Part shown: piece after piece, positions 62,772-64,000 of the stretch
Numbering within the stretch: position 1 is the stretch's first letter
Layout of the letters: each line of letters starts with the position of its first letter
Assembly (NCBI RefSeq): GCF_012103215.1
Contig: NZ_JAAVNE010000006.1
Span: forward strand, 1 to 64,000
Reading direction: 5' to 3'
Length of the DNA stretch: 64,000 bases
DNA from: Falsiroseomonas selenitidurans
GTDB lineage: Bacteria; Pseudomonadota; Alphaproteobacteria; Acetobacterales; Acetobacteraceae
Made by a program: the position numbers and the translations under genes
The notes under the pieces: generated by a model
Told to the model about the DNA's origin: nothing
The model's input: the letters and a program-made list of their open reading frames with translations, nothing else
The model's database searches: none

Positions 62772-63719
62772 ATGGCGGAAACGCGAAAGATTGCCATCAT
62801 CGGCGCCGGCCTGATCGGCCGCGCCTGGGCGATGATCTTCGCCCGCGCCGGCTGGCGCGTGGCGCTGCACGATCCCTCCGCCGCGGCGCTGGCCGCCGCG
62901 CCGGGGCTCTGCGCGGCAGGGTTGGCGGAATTGGCACGGCACGGGCTCTGTGCCGATCCGGAGGCCGCGCTCCGCGCCATCCAGGCCGCCGCCAGCCTGA
63001 CGGAGGCGCTGGCGGATGCCGAATTCGTGCAGGAGAGCGGGCCGGAGGATGCCGCCACCAAGCGCGCCATCTTTGCCGAGCTGGACTTCCTGGCCCGCCC
63101 GGACTGCATCCTGGCCTCCTCCACCTCCGCCATCCCCTGTTCCAGCTTTACCGAGGGCTTGGCGGGCCGGGCGCGCTGCCTGGTGGCGCATCCGGTGAAC
63201 CCGCCGCACCTGGTGCCGGTGGTGGAGTTGTCCGGCGCCCCCTGGACGGCGCCGGAAACCCTGGCCCGGGCGCGGGAGATCTTCGCGGGAATCGGCCAGG
63301 CACCGGTCACGCTGAAGCGGGAGATCGAGGGCTTTGTCCTCAACCGCCTGCAGGGCGCGCTGCTGGCGGAGGCGTTCCGGCTGGTGCAGGAAGGCTATGT
63401 CTCGCCGCAGGACCTCGACACCACGGTGAGCCAGGGGCTGGGCCTGCGCTGGTCCTTCCTCGGCCCCTTCGCAACCATCGAGCTGAACGCGCCGGGCGGC
63501 ATCCCCGATTATTGCGCGCGCTACGGCCCCTTCTACGGCCGCATCGCCGCGGCGCCGCCCTCACCCGAGGTGTTCGGCGCGGCGGGGCTCGCCCGGATCA
63601 TGGAACAATGGGGCGGAACGCCGGACCGGGCGGCGATCGCCGCCCGCAGCGTCGCGCGCGATGGAAGGCTGGCGGCACTCGCCGCCCACAAGAAGCAGCA
63701 GGAGTCGGGCGAGGCATGA
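62772..63719 (+). CDS. 3-hydroxyacyl-CoA dehydrogenase family, lambda-crystallin/gulonate dehydrogenase type
   Basis: 315 aa from ATG 62772. NAD motif IAIIGAGLIGRAWAMIFARAG (Gly11, 13, 16), catalytic-region SSTSAIPCSSF and VAHPVNPPHLVPVVEL, and a C-terminal FVLNRLQGALLAEAFRLVQEG. The pattern is closest to CRYL1 (L-gulonate 3-dehydrogenase); L-carnitine dehydrogenase is a relative. Its stop overlaps the BKACE start, so the two probably act consecutively: oxidation to a beta-keto acid, then cleavage with acetyl-CoA. Confidence 0.9.
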   Translation: MAETRKIAIIGAGLIGRAWAMIFARAGWRVALHDPSAAALAAAPGLCAAGLAELARHGLCADPEAALRAIQAAASLTEALADAEFVQESGPEDAATKRAIFAELDFLARPDCILASSTSAIPCSSFTEGLAGRARCLVAHPVNPPHLVPVVELSGAPWTAPETLARAREIFAGIGQAPVTLKREIEGFVLNRLQGALLAEAFRLVQEGYVSPQDLDTTVSQGLGLRWSFLGPFATIELNAPGGIPDYCARYGPFYGRIAAAPPSPEVFGAAGLARIMEQWGGTPDRAAIAARSVARDGRLAALAAHKKQQESGEA

Positions 63720-64000
63720 GCCGGAAAGTCATCATCACCTGTGCGGTCACGGGTGCGATCCACACGCCCAGCATGTCCCCGCACCTGCCGATCACGGCGG
63801 AGCAGATCGCCGATGCGGCGATCGGCGCGGCGGAGGCGGGTGCGGCCATCGTCCACCTGCACGCGCGCAACCCGGCCGATGGCCGGCCGGACCAGTCGCC
63901 GGAGGCCTTCGCGCCCTTCCTGCGCGTCATCAAGCAGCGCAGCGACTGCGTGGTGAACATCACCACCGGCGGCGCACCGACCATGACCATCGAGCAGCGG
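63716..64000 (+). CDS. BKACE (DUF849) beta-keto acid cleavage enzyme, partial
   Basis: 95 codons visible from ATG 63716 to the right edge. KVIITCAVTGAIHTPSMSPHLPITAEQIA and the zinc ligands His47 and His49 in VHLHARNPADGRP identify the family, which condenses a beta-keto acid with acetyl-CoA and splits it. The known members act on 3-keto-5-aminohexanoate, dehydrocarnitine or related acids. The four-base overlap with the dehydrogenase gene gives a likely two-step route. Confidence 0.92.
   Translation, partial: MSRKVIITCAVTGAIHTPSMSPHLPITAEQIADAAIGAAEAGAAIVHLHARNPADGRPDQSPEAFAPFLRVIKQRSDCVVNITTGGAPTMTIEQR

Overview
The window is very GC-rich DNA with tightly packed, strongly GC-biased coding sequence. 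GTG and TTG starts and 4-base ATGA/GTGA gene overlaps are common. The gene content fits an environmental alphaproteobacterium, most like the Roseomonas/Acetobacteraceae group: two complete TRAP transporters, two TctC/Bug-type periplasmic binding proteins, many aromatic and CoA-ester catabolic genes, Tat- or Sec-type leaders and RTX proteins. The family placement is inference from content. No tRNA, rRNA, phage, integrase, transposase or CRISPR array was seen.

Layout. 1-782 is the start of an AAA ATPase leaving the left edge. 917-5004 (minus) holds an aldehyde dehydrogenase, a beta-hydroxyacid dehydrogenase and a family-5 solute-binding protein. 5151-6583 is a GtrA/GT2 pair for polyprenyl-linked sugars. 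6720-10767 is a type I secretion operon (small membrane protein, ABC exporter, HlyD adaptor, small unknown protein), then convergent galE. 11929-16215 carries mepA, an SsuB/SsuC-type ABC importer lacking a binding protein, and galactonate kinase/aldolase. 16294-19207 is TRAP transporter 1. 19287-23045 is the protocatechuate branch (pcaF, fused pcaD-pcaC, pcaH, pcaG).

23274-29437 holds a lone receiver protein, a run of small metabolic or unknown genes, an SbmA/BacA-type ABC protein and a GT8-like glycosyltransferase. 29672-33659 is TctC, a divergent gamma-glutamyltransferase homologue and a MATE pump. 33695-39852 is a CoA-thioester catabolic cluster (acyl-CoA dehydrogenase, SDR, two MaoC hydratases, enoyl-CoA hydratase, CoA-transferase, Gfo/Idh oxidoreductase), followed by TRAP transporter 2 (39943-42851). 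42895-46685 has an MsbA-like ABC exporter, a small protein, and an O-acetylserine sulfhydrylase divergent from a cysteine-free Rrf2 regulator. 46817-52112 is a GntR-controlled tcuAB (tricarballylate dehydrogenase) locus with LysR and a second TctC. 52228-53763 is a sulfatase. 53816-58835 is a rearranged RTX region: a chimeric GST pseudogene, a 955-aa RTX protein, an intact GST and a second RTX protein with a double-glycine-like N-terminus. 59119-61425 is a PhaC-like DUF3141 protein, then three very small genes, then a lambda-crystallin-type dehydrogenase and a BKACE enzyme cut by the right edge.

The genes mostly pair uptake systems with catabolic operons. The type I exporter is a plausible route for the two RTX proteins 45 kb away. 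The most unusual signals are a dispersed multi-hairpin repeat in three intergenic copies whose stems differ but still pair, the duplicated GST 5' end flanking the large RTX gene and fused to a copy of the tcuB 3' end, and the RTX protein with a GG-leader-like start.
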